Positions 20,332 to 30,031 of a stretch of DNA of 56,579 nt are shown here, one piece after another. The stretch is taken from assembly GCF_016919725.2 (NCBI RefSeq), contig NZ_JAJERH010000023.1, forward strand, positions 1 to 56,579, given 5' to 3'. Each line of letters starts with the position of its first letter. Within the stretch, counting starts at the first letter, position 1. The DNA comes from Virgibacillus sp. AGTR. Its GTDB lineage: Bacteria; Bacillota; Bacilli; Bacillales; Amphibacillaceae. The translations under genes and the position numbers were made by a program. The notes beneath the pieces are model-generated. The model was not told the DNA's origin. It saw nothing but the letters and a program-made list of their open reading frames with translations, and searched no databases.

Positions 20332-23229
20332 ATGAAAGATTTTCTTCGTGATTTAGAGAGTTCCTTATATAAAGGTTTTATTAACAGAGAATATGGAAAG
20401 TCAGATATTTATAAACCTAGATTATTATTTAATAATGTAAGAAAGAACGAAGATGTTTTAACAACCTTAGTGCAAGAGCTTAATAATTGCCATTCTTTCA
20501 TATTTTCAGTGGCATTTATAACAGAAAGTGGGCTTGCTACATTAAAATCACATTTACTTGATCTAAAAAGGAAAGGGATAGAAGGTAAAATATTGACTTC
20601 TACCTTCCTTAATTTTAATCAACCAAAAGTCTTTAAAGAGCTGATGAAAATAACTAACGTTGAAGTTCGATTAACTGATTTAAAGGGGTTCCATTCCAAA
20701 GGATATATTTTTGAGCACAATATACATTATTCACTGATTGTAGGGAGTTCTAATTTAACTGCAAATGCTTTGAAAGAAAACTATGAATGGAATGTGCAGT
20801 TAAATTCATATAAAAATGGAGAATTAATAAAACATTTCAAAAAACAATATGAGGAAATTTGGCAAAATTCTATTTCTTTAACAAATGAATGGATTAAATC
20901 TTATGAAGAAGTTTATAAACCGATTGACTACCGATCTGCAACAAAAGTAATGGAATTATCTCAGGAATATAATACCAGCTCTTTAAAGACTACAATAACA
21001 ATTAGTCCGAATAAAATGCAAAAAGTAGCATTAGAGCAAATAGAATCTGTACGAGAAAATGGGAATAATAGAGGATTAGTTATTTCTGCAACAGGAACAG
21101 GGAAAACCTATTTATCAGCTTTTGATGTTCAACGTGTGGCACCTAAGAAAATGCTATTTGTTGTACATCGTGAACAAATTCTATATAAAGCTAAATCTGA
21201 TTTCCAGGCTGTTTTAGGTGGATTAGATAGAGACTTTGGAATCTTATCTGGTTCAAGTAAACAAACTAGTGCTAAATATTTATTTACTACAATACAGACT
21301 ATTTCAAAACAGAGCACCTTGGAGCAATTTGATCCAAAAGCATTTGATTATATTTTAATTGATGAAGTACATAAGGCAGGAGCATCCTCCTATTTAAGAG
21401 TAATAAATTATTTTAAACCAAAATTCATGTTGGGAATGACTGCAACTCCAGAGAGAACAGATGATTTTAATATATATGAGCTCTTTGATTACAATATTGC
21501 TTATGAGATTCGGTTACAAGAAGCTTTAGAAGAAGATATGCTTTGTCCATTTCATTATTTTGGTGTAACTGATTTAGAATATAATGGTCAATTAATTGAT
21601 GATACTACAATCGTCTCTAGATTAGTAATGGATAAACGAGTAGAGCATATTATAGAAAAAATTCATTACTATGGGTATTCTGGAGAACGTGTAAAAGGAC
21701 TTATGTTTTGCAGTAGAAAAGAAGAAGCCATTAATTTATCTCATGCTTTTAATCAAAGAGGATATCGAACAGTTGCGTTAACAGGTGATCATTCGCAAGA
21801 AAAAAGAATGCAAGAAGTGGTCCGATTAGAAAAAGGTTCCTTAGATTATATTATTACGGTAGATATTTTTAATGAGGGAATTGATATTCCAAGTGTAAAT
21901 CAGGTAGTTATGCTCCGTCAAACGCAATCAAGTATCATTTTTATCCAACAGTTAGGGCGTGGTTTGAGAAAACATCAGTCAAAGGATTTCGTCACAATCA
22001 TTGATTTTATTGGTAATTATAAGAATAATTATATGATACCTATAGCTCTTTCAGGGGATAAATCTCAGAATAAAGATAATATTAGAAGGTGGGCAACAGG
22101 GACGAGCTATATTAAAGGGGTATCGACTATTAATTTTGAAGAGATAGCTAGGAAGCAAATTTTTAAATCAATAAATGCAAGTAATTTAACTACTTTAAAG
22201 ATACTTAGAAATGCTTTTATAGAATTAAAGAACCGCCTAGGTTGTACACCTTATTTACAAGACTATATAGAAAATCATTCCATTGATCCTACTGTAATAA
22301 CTGGTAAGTTTAATAACTATTATATGTTCCTTATAAAAATGAAAGAGGATATTCCCGTTATCGACACGTATGAACAAAGTGTATTAACTATGCTTTCAAA
22401 GGAAGTCCTTGATGGTAAGCGTAAACACGAACTTCTACTGATAGATCAATTGCTAGAAAAAGGATTATTGAAGCATAGACAGTATATCCAGGTGTTACAA
22501 AATCAGCATTGTATTGTTGATGAGAAAACAATGAAATCTGTTCATCGAGTTATTGATTTGTCCTTTTTTACACGAACAGATCAAAAGAAGTATGGAAATA
22601 AACCAATAATTGAAGTGACCTATGATGGAACTTATAAATTTAACTCAATTATAATAGAAAGCTTACAAACCAACTCGTTTTTTAAAAAGTTAGTAAGAGA
22701 TGTAGTAAATAGTGGCCTTAAACGAAGTAAGAAATACAAATTGGATAGTTCCCTTACACGATATGAGAAGTATACGAGAAAAGATGCATGTAAATTATTA
22801 AACTGGGACAATGATGAAAGTTCTACGTTGTACGGTTATAAGCCAAAGCATCAAACTTGTCCAATATTTGTCACTTATCATAAAAATGACGGAGTAGAAG
22901 CTAGTATAAATTATAGGGATGAGTTCATAAATCCTGAAGTATTTAAATGGTATACAAGAAGCAAGCGCACCTTGAATTCGGAAGAGGTAAAAAAGATAGT
23001 CCATGCTAAAGAAATGAATATGGAACTTCATTTGTTTATAAAAAGAGATGACGATGAAGGAAGTGGCTTTTACTATTTAGGTCAAACACTTCCAGATGAA
23101 AACACAATTATACAAGATAAGATGTTAAATGATATTGAGAAGGAAATTCCGGTTGTTCATATGAACCTGGTTTTAGAAAAGCCTATAGATCATAAATTAT
23201 ACCAATATATTATATCTGATAATGTATAG
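20332..23229 (+). CDS. PLD nuclease-SF2 helicase-DUF3427 fusion protein
   Basis: This large protein (965 residues) starts with a phospholipase D-like nuclease module: FHSKGYIFEH and VGSSNLTANAL at about residues 110-145 carry the HxK and GSxN parts of an HKD motif. An SF2 helicase follows: ATGTGKTYLS (motif I), LIDEVHK (II), GMTATPERTD (III) and QQLGRGLRKH (VI). The last 350 residues fit DUF3427. One HKD motif implies dimeric nuclease action. The start at 20332 has GGGGAG six bases upstream; the in-frame TTG at 20308 has no site. It is the last gene of the cassette, with no clear terminator before the IS4-type element. Likely a DNA-targeting effector. Confidence 0.88.
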   Translation: MKDFLRDLESSLYKGFINREYGKSDIYKPRLLFNNVRKNEDVLTTLVQELNNCHSFIFSVAFITESGLATLKSHLLDLKRKGIEGKILTSTFLNFNQPKVFKELMKITNVEVRLTDLKGFHSKGYIFEHNIHYSLIVGSSNLTANALKENYEWNVQLNSYKNGELIKHFKKQYEEIWQNSISLTNEWIKSYEEVYKPIDYRSATKVMELSQEYNTSSLKTTITISPNKMQKVALEQIESVRENGNNRGLVISATGTGKTYLSAFDVQRVAPKKMLFVVHREQILYKAKSDFQAVLGGLDRDFGILSGSSKQTSAKYLFTTIQTISKQSTLEQFDPKAFDYILIDEVHKAGASSYLRVINYFKPKFMLGMTATPERTDDFNIYELFDYNIAYEIRLQEALEEDMLCPFHYFGVTDLEYNGQLIDDTTIVSRLVMDKRVEHIIEKIHYYGYSGERVKGLMFCSRKEEAINLSHAFNQRGYRTVALTGDHSQEKRMQEVVRLEKGSLDYIITVDIFNEGIDIPSVNQVVMLRQTQSSIIFIQQLGRGLRKHQSKDFVTIIDFIGNYKNNYMIPIALSGDKSQNKDNIRRWATGTSYIKGVSTINFEEIARKQIFKSINASNLTTLKILRNAFIELKNRLGCTPYLQDYIENHSIDPTVITGKFNNYYMFLIKMKEDIPVIDTYEQSVLTMLSKEVLDGKRKHELLLIDQLLEKGLLKHRQYIQVLQNQHCIVDEKTMKSVHRVIDLSFFTRTDQKKYGNKPIIEVTYDGTYKFNSIIIESLQTNSFFKKLVRDVVNSGLKRSKKYKLDSSLTRYEKYTRKDACKLLNWDNDESSTLYGYKPKHQTCPIFVTYHKNDGVEASINYRDEFINPEVFKWYTRSKRTLNSEEVKKIVHAKEMNMELHLFIKRDDDEGSGFYYLGQTLPDENTIIQDKMLNDIEKEIPVVHMNLVLEKPIDHKLYQYIISDNV

Positions 23230-23339
23230 CTCAAAGTAATACGGTTTATTAGTTTTTTAGTTCTTAACCAAATATGTAAGGGGTTTAGTGTTTTTGATGG
23301 TTAACTAGTAATTAGAATAGTAAAGGTAAATTCTTTAAT

Positions 23340-23359
23340 TAATAACTCAACTTTCGCAG
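23340..23359 (+). repeat. Left terminal inverted repeat of the IS4-type element
   Basis: Twenty bases ending in CAACTTTCGCAG, a perfect reverse complement of 24850-24869. Confidence 0.85.
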
Positions 23360-23511
23360 CTAGAAAAATGCGTATAATATAACTAGCTGTAAAGCGTGTT
23401 ACGGTTCAAGTATGTACATTGACAAATGAAATAGGCATAAAAAAACACCTCAACATTTGGTATAGTGTAATTGTCTAGAAAAACACTATCAACAGAAGAG
23501 GTGTCTCCTTT

Positions 23512-24862
23512 ATGATAGCGAATAATGACCAAAATAATCAACTACCAAATGAACTTTTTTCAACCTTTAAAGAATTAGAACTGTTTAAACATCTTAGAAA
23601 AGCTGGTATTACGAAGCCTCTGGGCTTTACTTGTGTCTATCTTTTCCAATTAATTTTTTGTTTGATCTTCGAAAATAAGAACTGGTATCAAGTACTTCAA
23701 AGCAAGAAAGCGAAAGATTGTCGAGAAAAAAATACCGTCTATCGTTTTTTAAACAAGTCTACTTTTGCCTGGATAAGATGCTTACTATATCTAAGCACAG
23801 ATACGATTGAAAAAGTAACACACCTAACGAATCACGATCGACCAAAATTATTGATTGTAGACGATTTCTTCATATGACCGTAATCGCAGTAAATCAGTTG
23901 AATTATTAGCTCGCTGTTTTGACCATGCCTCCCCAAAAATGCGCTTTTATAAAGGGTTTCGTATGCTTATTTTTGGGTGCCACTTTCATGCCAGTAGACT
24001 TTTCTTTATTAAGCTCGAAGAAGAGCCAAATTAATGGAATTTCATCAAAGGTTGATAAGCGTAGTTCCGGTTATAAACGAAGAGTAGAAGCATTACAAAC
24101 CGCACCTGAGCAAATACCACGTATGGTGGAACGCGCGATGAATGCCGGTATTGATGCTTCCCATGTGTTGATGGACTCTTGGTTCACGTACCAGCCTCTC
24201 GTTAAGGAAATAAAGGACCAAGGACTTGATGTCATTGGCATGGTGAAGAACTTGAAACAGCGTTACCTTGTGAATGGTCAACGAGTGAGCTTAAAGGAAC
24301 TTTATCATTTAGCGAAACCGACAGATGGAAAGAAAAGCATTCTTCGCTCGATTCATACAACTTAAGCGAATGGCGTTCCTATTAAAGTTGTGTTTGTTCG
24401 CAATCGTAATAAAAAGAGTGAATGGTTAGCTATTTTAAGCACATATTGTACACTCAGTGATCAAGAGATCATTCGTATTTATGGGATGCGATGGGACATT
24501 GAAGTTTTTTCAAAACATCAAAATCTCTTTTGAAACTCCAAAAAGAATTCCAAGGTCGTTCGTATGAAGGCTTAATTAGTCATACAACCATCGTATTCGC
24601 ACGATATATTATTCTCTCGTGGCAAAACCGATGTAGCACAGACGCGCGAATACTTGGCGGCATGTTTTATGCATTATGTGATGAAGTTAATGATCTCGTT
24701 TGGGCTGTGGCAATACAACAATTAACCGAGCTTCATGAAGCTGCTTTGAAAAAGAGCAACAAGAAAGTACAAAAACCAATAAAGAGTCAACTACAACACT
24801 GGATTGCAGGCCTACCCAATTATATCAGGGCTTATCTGCCTATTTCAGTCTGCGAAAGTTGA
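23512..24862 (+). pseudogene. IS4-family transposase, broken
   Basis: The conceptual product is an IS4-type DDE transposase: LLIVDD (first Asp), RNRSKSVELLARCFDH, FSLLSSKKSQINGIS, HVLMDSWFTYQPL (second Asp), VIGMVKNLKQRY and YGMRWDIEVFF (Glu). The frame shifts near 23870 and again near 23970, and a TAA falls at 24363-24365. A further shift near 24525 is needed to reach the C-terminal part that ends at 24862. No functional enzyme can be made, so the element could move only with help in trans. Confidence 0.85.
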
Positions 24863-24869
24863 GTTATTA
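24850..24869 (-). repeat. Right terminal inverted repeat of the IS4-type element
   Basis: CTGCGAAAGTTGAGTTATTA, a perfect reverse complement of the left end at 23340-23359. Confidence 0.85.
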
Positions 24870-25080
24870 TGATAAAGAAAATCAATGAAAATGTAGAATA
24901 AATGATATAAGGTCGACAAAATAGATTACCCTTATTACATCAAAACATTATCATTTGTTTGAAAGACATTTAGTTGAAATCTAATTTTGTCTATGAAAAA
25001 TTCTGCATTTTTATTTTGCAATACACAAAAGTAGCTTATAGACCAAATTTTCTGTAAATGGATGATGATGGGGGGAGAAT

Positions 25081-28000
25081 ATGAATAGAAGGAAAGATAT
25101 TTTAAATGCTTGGATTACGATAGAGCAACTATCCGAAGGTTCTATTAATAAAAAGGACAAATTGCTAAAGCCTTTACATACAAAGGAGGAAGACTGGAAA
25201 AAGTTTTTTTCAGACTTTTTAACTAAACAAAAGGAAAAACAAAATTTATCCGATAAGTTCTTTAAGAAGTCGGGCTTAGTATTATATTTTGATATTTTTA
25301 ATTTTCAAGAAGTTGTTGATATATTGAGGAAGAAATACAAGATTGCTAAAACCGACGAAGAAGTTAGTAACTCTGACAAATTCACCTTGTCTATATATTT
25401 TGATAACCAATTAAATTTTATAGCAGACAAATTGTTCTTTACGATGAGTGGTTATATCCGACAATATGGTAAGTTACCTGAAGAGTTTTTTAAAGTTGAA
25501 AACTCATTTAGAGAAGATTTGAACAGGAAATTTGATGAGGATTTTAATATTACAATTGCTGAACTTTTACAAAAGTATCATGTTTCCACAGAAAACTTTC
25601 GCTATGCATTTGTGAAAAATTTGGATAATGGAGATGTAAACCTACATTCGTTCTTTATTGAAGATCTGAACAAAGCAAAGACAATAACTAATAAAAACTT
25701 GAATCGATATTTTAATGGCTTTTCTGGGGAAAGGCAAAATCTAGATGGTAAAAAAGAATCAACTCATTTTAGCTCACATATTTTCGAGACAATTTTACAA
25801 CCTAAATTTTATCCGTTGGGACGTTTTCCAAGTAATCCTGATTTTGCGCTTTCATTCATGCAACAGGTTGCGGTAAATCTAGCTTTAAATGATAAAAATG
25901 ATATTCGTAGTGTCAATGGGCCGCCAGGAACAGGGAAAACAACGCTGTTGAAAGATATTTTTGCTGATTTAGTAGTACAGCAGGCAGCGGAAATTGCACA
26001 GCTTTCTAATAAAAGTATTCCAGGTGGTCTAGTTTATTGGCAAAGTGCTAAACTTGGCGTTTTACCACGTTCCATTTCAGATAAGAATATTATTGTTGCA
26101 AGTTCAAACAATGGGGCAGTCCAGAACATTGTTAAGGAGTTACCAAAGAAAGAAGAAATTGCTGACGATTTTCAAAAACAACTAGCGGAAGCGAATTATT
26201 TCAAAGATGTTTCTAATTCTAAATTAACTGGTGAAGGTTTCGGGAAAAATCGTGAGATTAAAAATGAGCTTTTAAATGAGGAAAATTGGGGTACGTTCTC
26301 GTTAGAAGGTGGAGCGTCAACAAACATTAACAGGTTACTTTTAAACATCGAAGCAATTGAAAAAGATTTAGAAGAAAATTATCAAGCGAATACAGGTGTG
26401 TTTCAAGAATTCTTACGTCTCTATGATGAATTAAAAATTGAAAGAGAAAAAATTCAAGAATATAGCGAGAAAATGTATTTTCTTAAAAAATTAAAAACCC
26501 AGCATAAGGAGCAATCCATTACTTTTGAACAAGAAGAAAAGAAGAAACGAACAAATTTGATTTCACAGGAAAAAGAAGCGAATCGTGAACTTGAAAGACT
26601 GAGACAAGTAAGTGTATATCTGCAAAAAGATTTATTGAATGTCTCCAGTGAAATTAAAAATTTAACTAATGTACAAGCTCAAACTGAAAGGAATTATGAT
26701 GTAGTTACTTCACAAAAGCCAAGTTTTTTATGGTTCCAGAAAATATTTAATAAATCAAAAGTTGAGCAGTATTTCAAAAAACTTAATAATACGAATGATC
26801 ATTTAAATCATCTTTCTCAACAAAAAACTAAATTGTTGAATGACCGCATGCAACTCGAAAATAGGTTAAAGGAAAATGTTACAAAAAGTAAGTATGCTCA
26901 AAAACAAATTCAGGATACAAAAGCTGACTTCGATCGATGGATGAATACTCAACAAAATGATTTAAAAAAATTGGAACAAGAAATTGCGTTATTGGAAAAA
27001 CTCAAATTTCAAAGAGGCATAAAGGAACTGGATTTTTCACTATCATATGATGAACTTCAGAAGTCTAACCCATGGTTTACGAAGCAGTTCCGTATTTTAC
27101 AATCAGAGTTATTTATTTCAGCCTTAAAAGTTAAAAAGCAATTCCTGTATGAAAACAGAAAGAATTTGAAAGCGGCAAGGATTATTTGGAATAAGCAGTC
27201 TGAATACATTGGAAAAGAGAATGGACATCAGTTAATTTCAGAATCATGGCAATGGTTGAATTTCACCATCCCTGTTGTCAGCACTACTTTTGCTAGTTTT
27301 GGTAGAATGTTTAAAAATCTTAATGAAAATTCAATTGGTAATCTATTCATAGATGAGGCTGGTCAAGCACTACCACAAGCTGGTGTTGGCGCAATTTTTA
27401 GAAGTAAAAAGGTAATGGTTGTTGGGGATCCATCACAAATAAAACCAGTAGTGACGTTAGATTCAAATGTTCTGACCTTGATTGGAAGATATTACAAAGT
27501 TGATGAAAAATTTGTCTCTACTGATGCGTCTACTCAAACAATTGTGGATGCCACAAGTCAGTATGGTTTCCAAAAAAATGATGTTGAATGGATTGGTATA
27601 CCACTTTGGGTACACAGACGCTCGAACTATCCAATGTTTACGATTTCAAATGAAACATCGTATGATGGGTTGATGGTACAAGGTAAATCAGAAGATGAGT
27701 CACAAGGAAAATCACAATGGTATGATTCAGCCGGAAAAGCAAATGACAAATTTGTTAAAGAGCAAGCTGACTTACTGAAAAGTCTGATTGATAAACGTTT
27801 GCAGGAAGATCCAAATTTAGCGGACGAAATCTATGTTATATCCCCATTTAGAAACGTGGCTTATAAACTGGCACGAGTTTTAGATGAAATTAACTTCACG
27901 AAACGAGAAAATGAGAAAATAACAAATATTGGAACTGTCCATACTTTTCAAGGGAAAGAAGCAAGAATTGTCTATTTTGTTCTTGGAGCGGACTCTAATA

Positions 28001-28167
28001 GCAGTGGGGCAGCAAGATGGGCTGTTTCTGATCCGAATATGATGAATGTTGCAGCTACACGAGCTAAAGAAGAGTTTTATGTTATTGGTGATAAGAAATT
28101 GTATGCATCACTTGGTAGTGAAGTAGCAAATAAAACGATTTCGATTATTGACGACTATAATAGGTAA
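25081..28167 (+). CDS. Large SF1 (UPF1/Dna2-like) helicase with coiled-coil insertion
   Basis: The 1,028-residue protein has motif I NGPPGTGKTTLL (about residue 280), a long Lys/Glu-rich coiled coil inserted between motifs I and II (about 430-660), motif II NLFIDEAGQA (about 757), motif III VVGDPSQIKPV, IGTVHTFQGKEARIV (motif V) and MNVAATRAKEEFYVIGD (motif VI). This is the layout of UPF1/Dna2-type SF1 helicases; the coiled-coil insert is reminiscent of several antiphage helicases. The N-terminal 250 residues contain no nuclease motif that I recognise. GGGGGGAG lies five bases before the ATG. It is separated from the upstream cassette only by a dead IS, so it may once have belonged with it. 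Confidence 0.85.
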   Translation: MNRRKDILNAWITIEQLSEGSINKKDKLLKPLHTKEEDWKKFFSDFLTKQKEKQNLSDKFFKKSGLVLYFDIFNFQEVVDILRKKYKIAKTDEEVSNSDKFTLSIYFDNQLNFIADKLFFTMSGYIRQYGKLPEEFFKVENSFREDLNRKFDEDFNITIAELLQKYHVSTENFRYAFVKNLDNGDVNLHSFFIEDLNKAKTITNKNLNRYFNGFSGERQNLDGKKESTHFSSHIFETILQPKFYPLGRFPSNPDFALSFMQQVAVNLALNDKNDIRSVNGPPGTGKTTLLKDIFADLVVQQAAEIAQLSNKSIPGGLVYWQSAKLGVLPRSISDKNIIVASSNNGAVQNIVKELPKKEEIADDFQKQLAEANYFKDVSNSKLTGEGFGKNREIKNELLNEENWGTFSLEGGASTNINRLLLNIEAIEKDLEENYQANTGVFQEFLRLYDELKIEREKIQEYSEKMYFLKKLKTQHKEQSITFEQEEKKKRTNLISQEKEANRELERLRQVSVYLQKDLLNVSSEIKNLTNVQAQTERNYDVVTSQKPSFLWFQKIFNKSKVEQYFKKLNNTNDHLNHLSQQKTKLLNDRMQLENRLKENVTKSKYAQKQIQDTKADFDRWMNTQQNDLKKLEQEIALLEKLKFQRGIKELDFSLSYDELQKSNPWFTKQFRILQSELFISALKVKKQFLYENRKNLKAARIIWNKQSEYIGKENGHQLISESWQWLNFTIPVVSTTFASFGRMFKNLNENSIGNLFIDEAGQALPQAGVGAIFRSKKVMVVGDPSQIKPVVTLDSNVLTLIGRYYKVDEKFVSTDASTQTIVDATSQYGFQKNDVEWIGIPLWVHRRSNYPMFTISNETSYDGLMVQGKSEDESQGKSQWYDSAGKANDKFVKEQADLLKSLIDKRLQEDPNLADEIYVISPFRNVAYKLARVLDEINFTKRENEKITNIGTVHTFQGKEARIVYFVLGADSNSSGAARWAVSDPNMMNVAATRAKEEFYVIGDKKLYASLGSEVANKTISIIDDYNR

Positions 28168-28254
28168 TCAAATGAATATAATATATTGAATTTGCAAATA
28201 AACACTGAAGTTGAATTAGATTTTATCTTAAACATATGGAGTTAGATAAGGTAG

Positions 28255-28437
28255 TTGTTTTCGGAATTAAATTCTGCATACCTAGCATCTTCTTACAGTG
28301 AATTTAATAGAGAAATTACAAGGTTACTTGAAAATGATAAAATTTTCAGTCGAAAATATAAAGAAATCTTACAGGATGAAAAACTAAAGATTCCAAGTAT
28401 GCTAGAACAAGTTGATGATATTAACGATGAAGAGTAA
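28255..28437 (+). CDS. Small acidic ORF downstream of the SF1 helicase
   Basis: A 60-codon frame (TTG start, weak AAGG close upstream) encoding a helical acidic peptide, ending just before a strong terminator. It could be a small partner of the helicase or its decayed tail; I do not recognise it. Placement before the terminator is the main argument that it is transcribed. Confidence 0.35.
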   Translation: MFSELNSAYLASSYSEFNREITRLLENDKIFSRKYKEILQDEKLKIPSMLEQVDDINDEE

Positions 28438-28461
28438 CTGTGACGTTACAGTTACTTTTTT
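28433..28461 (+). terminator. Terminator of the SF1 helicase transcript
   Basis: AGTAACTGT (28433-28441) pairs perfectly with ACAGTTACT (28448-28456), loop of six, followed by six T. Confidence 0.8.
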
Positions 28462-28856
28462 CGTATGAAAAAATAATTGGAATGGTTCTAATTCTCAACA
28501 CTTGTAAAATAAAAAAACTCATTTGATACATCATGGACAACCATATCACAAGTGATGATAAATAAGAAAGTACATCTAAATAATTAATGATCCATGATCG
28601 ACATGCAATTTTGAAATATAATCAAGGAAAATCGGAAGTTATGGGCAAAAGGGTATGATGTTAGTACAGTAGGACTTTATCAAAAAAAGTCGCAAAATAC
28701 ATTCGAGAACAAGAGTTCAAAAAAACGATTTCGAGACAATCTAAACAAGCGAGCATATGTAGATCCATTAAAAAAGAGAGGAGAATAAACGGTTGATGGT
28801 CAATTCAAAGGTCCCTTTAGGAGTTCGTTGGTAAAGTGCCCTCATAGGACGAAATT
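28462..28856 (+). other. Intergenic decayed sequence between helicase and iol terminators
   Basis: No gene with a ribosome binding site. A short open stretch around 28620-28785 (translation containing KGYDVSTVGLY) hints at transposase debris but is too weak to assign. Confidence 0.3.
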
Positions 28857-28860
28857 AAAA

Positions 28861-28880
28861 CCGCCCGTAAAAACAGGCGG
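28861..28880 (-). terminator. Terminator of the iol operon
   Basis: On the minus strand CCGCCTG pairs with CGGGCGG (one wobble) around a six-base loop, followed by TTTTAATTT. It lies 70 bases after the iolG stop. Confidence 0.75.
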
Positions 28881-28950
28881 CTAGTTACTTCAGTTCCCAT
28901 AGTTGAGTTTTATACCATCCATGAGAAAGTATTGTATCTAGTATCTAAAC

Positions 28951-29961
28951 TTATTGAAGCTCACTTAATTCTACCGTGCGATTTTCCTTCCAGGAAATTT
29001 TAGCAGCCTTTGCTAATAACTCAGCCTGTAATCCATCCTCGAATTTAGCTACAACGGGTTTATCTTCTAAAATAGATTGTGCAAAATCATGAATCTCAGC
29101 GATGTATCCTTCATTATAACGCTCAAGAAAGAAATACATTGGCTTATCTTCTGTAACAGAAGCATTTGTGCTTACTTTAACATTTGTCGGCTTCTGATTT
29201 TCAACTTGGACCATTCCGTTGTTGCCGAATACTTCGATCCGTTGATCATATCCATATACTGCTTGGCGACTGTTATCAATAATTCCCAGCGAATCATCTG
29301 CAAAGGTAAGTGTAATAATTGCCGTATCAACATCATCATTACGTGAAAAACAATCATTCACCAGAGAAGAAGCCTTTACTGAAATATTTTTAACATCCTG
29401 TCCAGATAAGTAGCGGATCATATCGAAATCGTGAATTGCCATATCGATAAATAACCCCCCGGAGCGTTTTATATATTCTTCTGGTGGAGCTTCTGGGTCA
29501 CGAGAAGTGATTTTAATAACATGTGGTGTACCAATGTCACCATTGCGAACAACATCATGTGCTTTTTTGAAATGTGTATCGAAGCGACGGTTAAATCCTA
29601 CTTGGAATTTTACGCCTGTTTGTTTAATCACTTGTAAGGTCTCTTTTGTTTTCTCGATATCAAAGCTGATGGGCTTTTCACAGAAAATATGTTTATGGTT
29701 TCTTGCGGCTTTTGTAATAAAATCAATATGTGTATCAGTGCTTGAGCAGATAAACACAGCATCAATTTCCGGATCATTCAGAATATCATCCACATTCTCT
29801 GTGATAATAGGAACTGCTTTTAAATAGTCTATATCGCTTAAGTGATTAGTGTCTACATCTGAGATTGCTTTTAGCTGATAATGCTCGGATAGAAGAATGT
29901 TTTTGGCATGCAGCTTTCCGATACGTCCGGCACCAATGATGCCTACAACTACTTTTGACAT
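28951..29961 (-). CDS. iolG: IolG, myo-inositol 2-dehydrogenase (Gfo/Idh/MocA)
   Basis: IolG oxidises myo-inositol to scyllo-inosose with NAD+, the first catabolic step. The 336-residue protein has the Rossmann glycine motif GIIGAGRIGKLHA at the N-terminus, the Gfo/Idh lysine motif CEKPISF (about residue 95) and the active-site DMAIHDFDMIRYL (about 172-184) with its Asp and His. GGGGGAATTAATTT precedes the ATG. It is the last gene of the operon. A second homologue at 41104-42123 may use another inositol isomer. Confidence 0.9.
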   Translation of the reverse strand: MSKVVVGIIGAGRIGKLHAKNILLSEHYQLKAISDVDTNHLSDIDYLKAVPIITENVDDILNDPEIDAVFICSSTDTHIDFITKAARNHKHIFCEKPISFDIEKTKETLQVIKQTGVKFQVGFNRRFDTHFKKAHDVVRNGDIGTPHVIKITSRDPEAPPEEYIKRSGGLFIDMAIHDFDMIRYLSGQDVKNISVKASSLVNDCFSRNDDVDTAIITLTFADDSLGIIDNSRQAVYGYDQRIEVFGNNGMVQVENQKPTNVKVSTNASVTEDKPMYFFLERYNEGYIAEIHDFAQSILEDKPVVAKFEDGLQAELLAKAAKISWKENRTVELSELQ

Positions 29962-30031
29962 AAATTAATTCCCCCAAGTCGGTAACTGTCTATATGTAGA
30001 GGCAGTCATGTTATTTATGAAACGTTTATTT

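Larger units (their letters stand above)
23340..24869 (+). mobile_element. Degenerate IS4-type insertion sequence
   Basis: The element is bounded by 20-bp perfect inverted repeats: TAATAACTCAACTTTCGCAG at 23340-23359 and its reverse complement at 24850-24869. It encloses one transposase gene broken by two frameshifts and one stop. A GAGGTGT...ACACCTC inverted sequence precedes the start and could block read-in translation. I find no convincing target duplication in the flanks. It separates the nuclease/NUDIX/helicase cassette from the SF1 helicase gene. Confidence 0.85.

Noticed and set aside
28620-28785. Possible transposase fragment (KGYDVSTVGLY)
   Set aside because: Too short and without family-specific residues, and neighbouring frames give no continuation.
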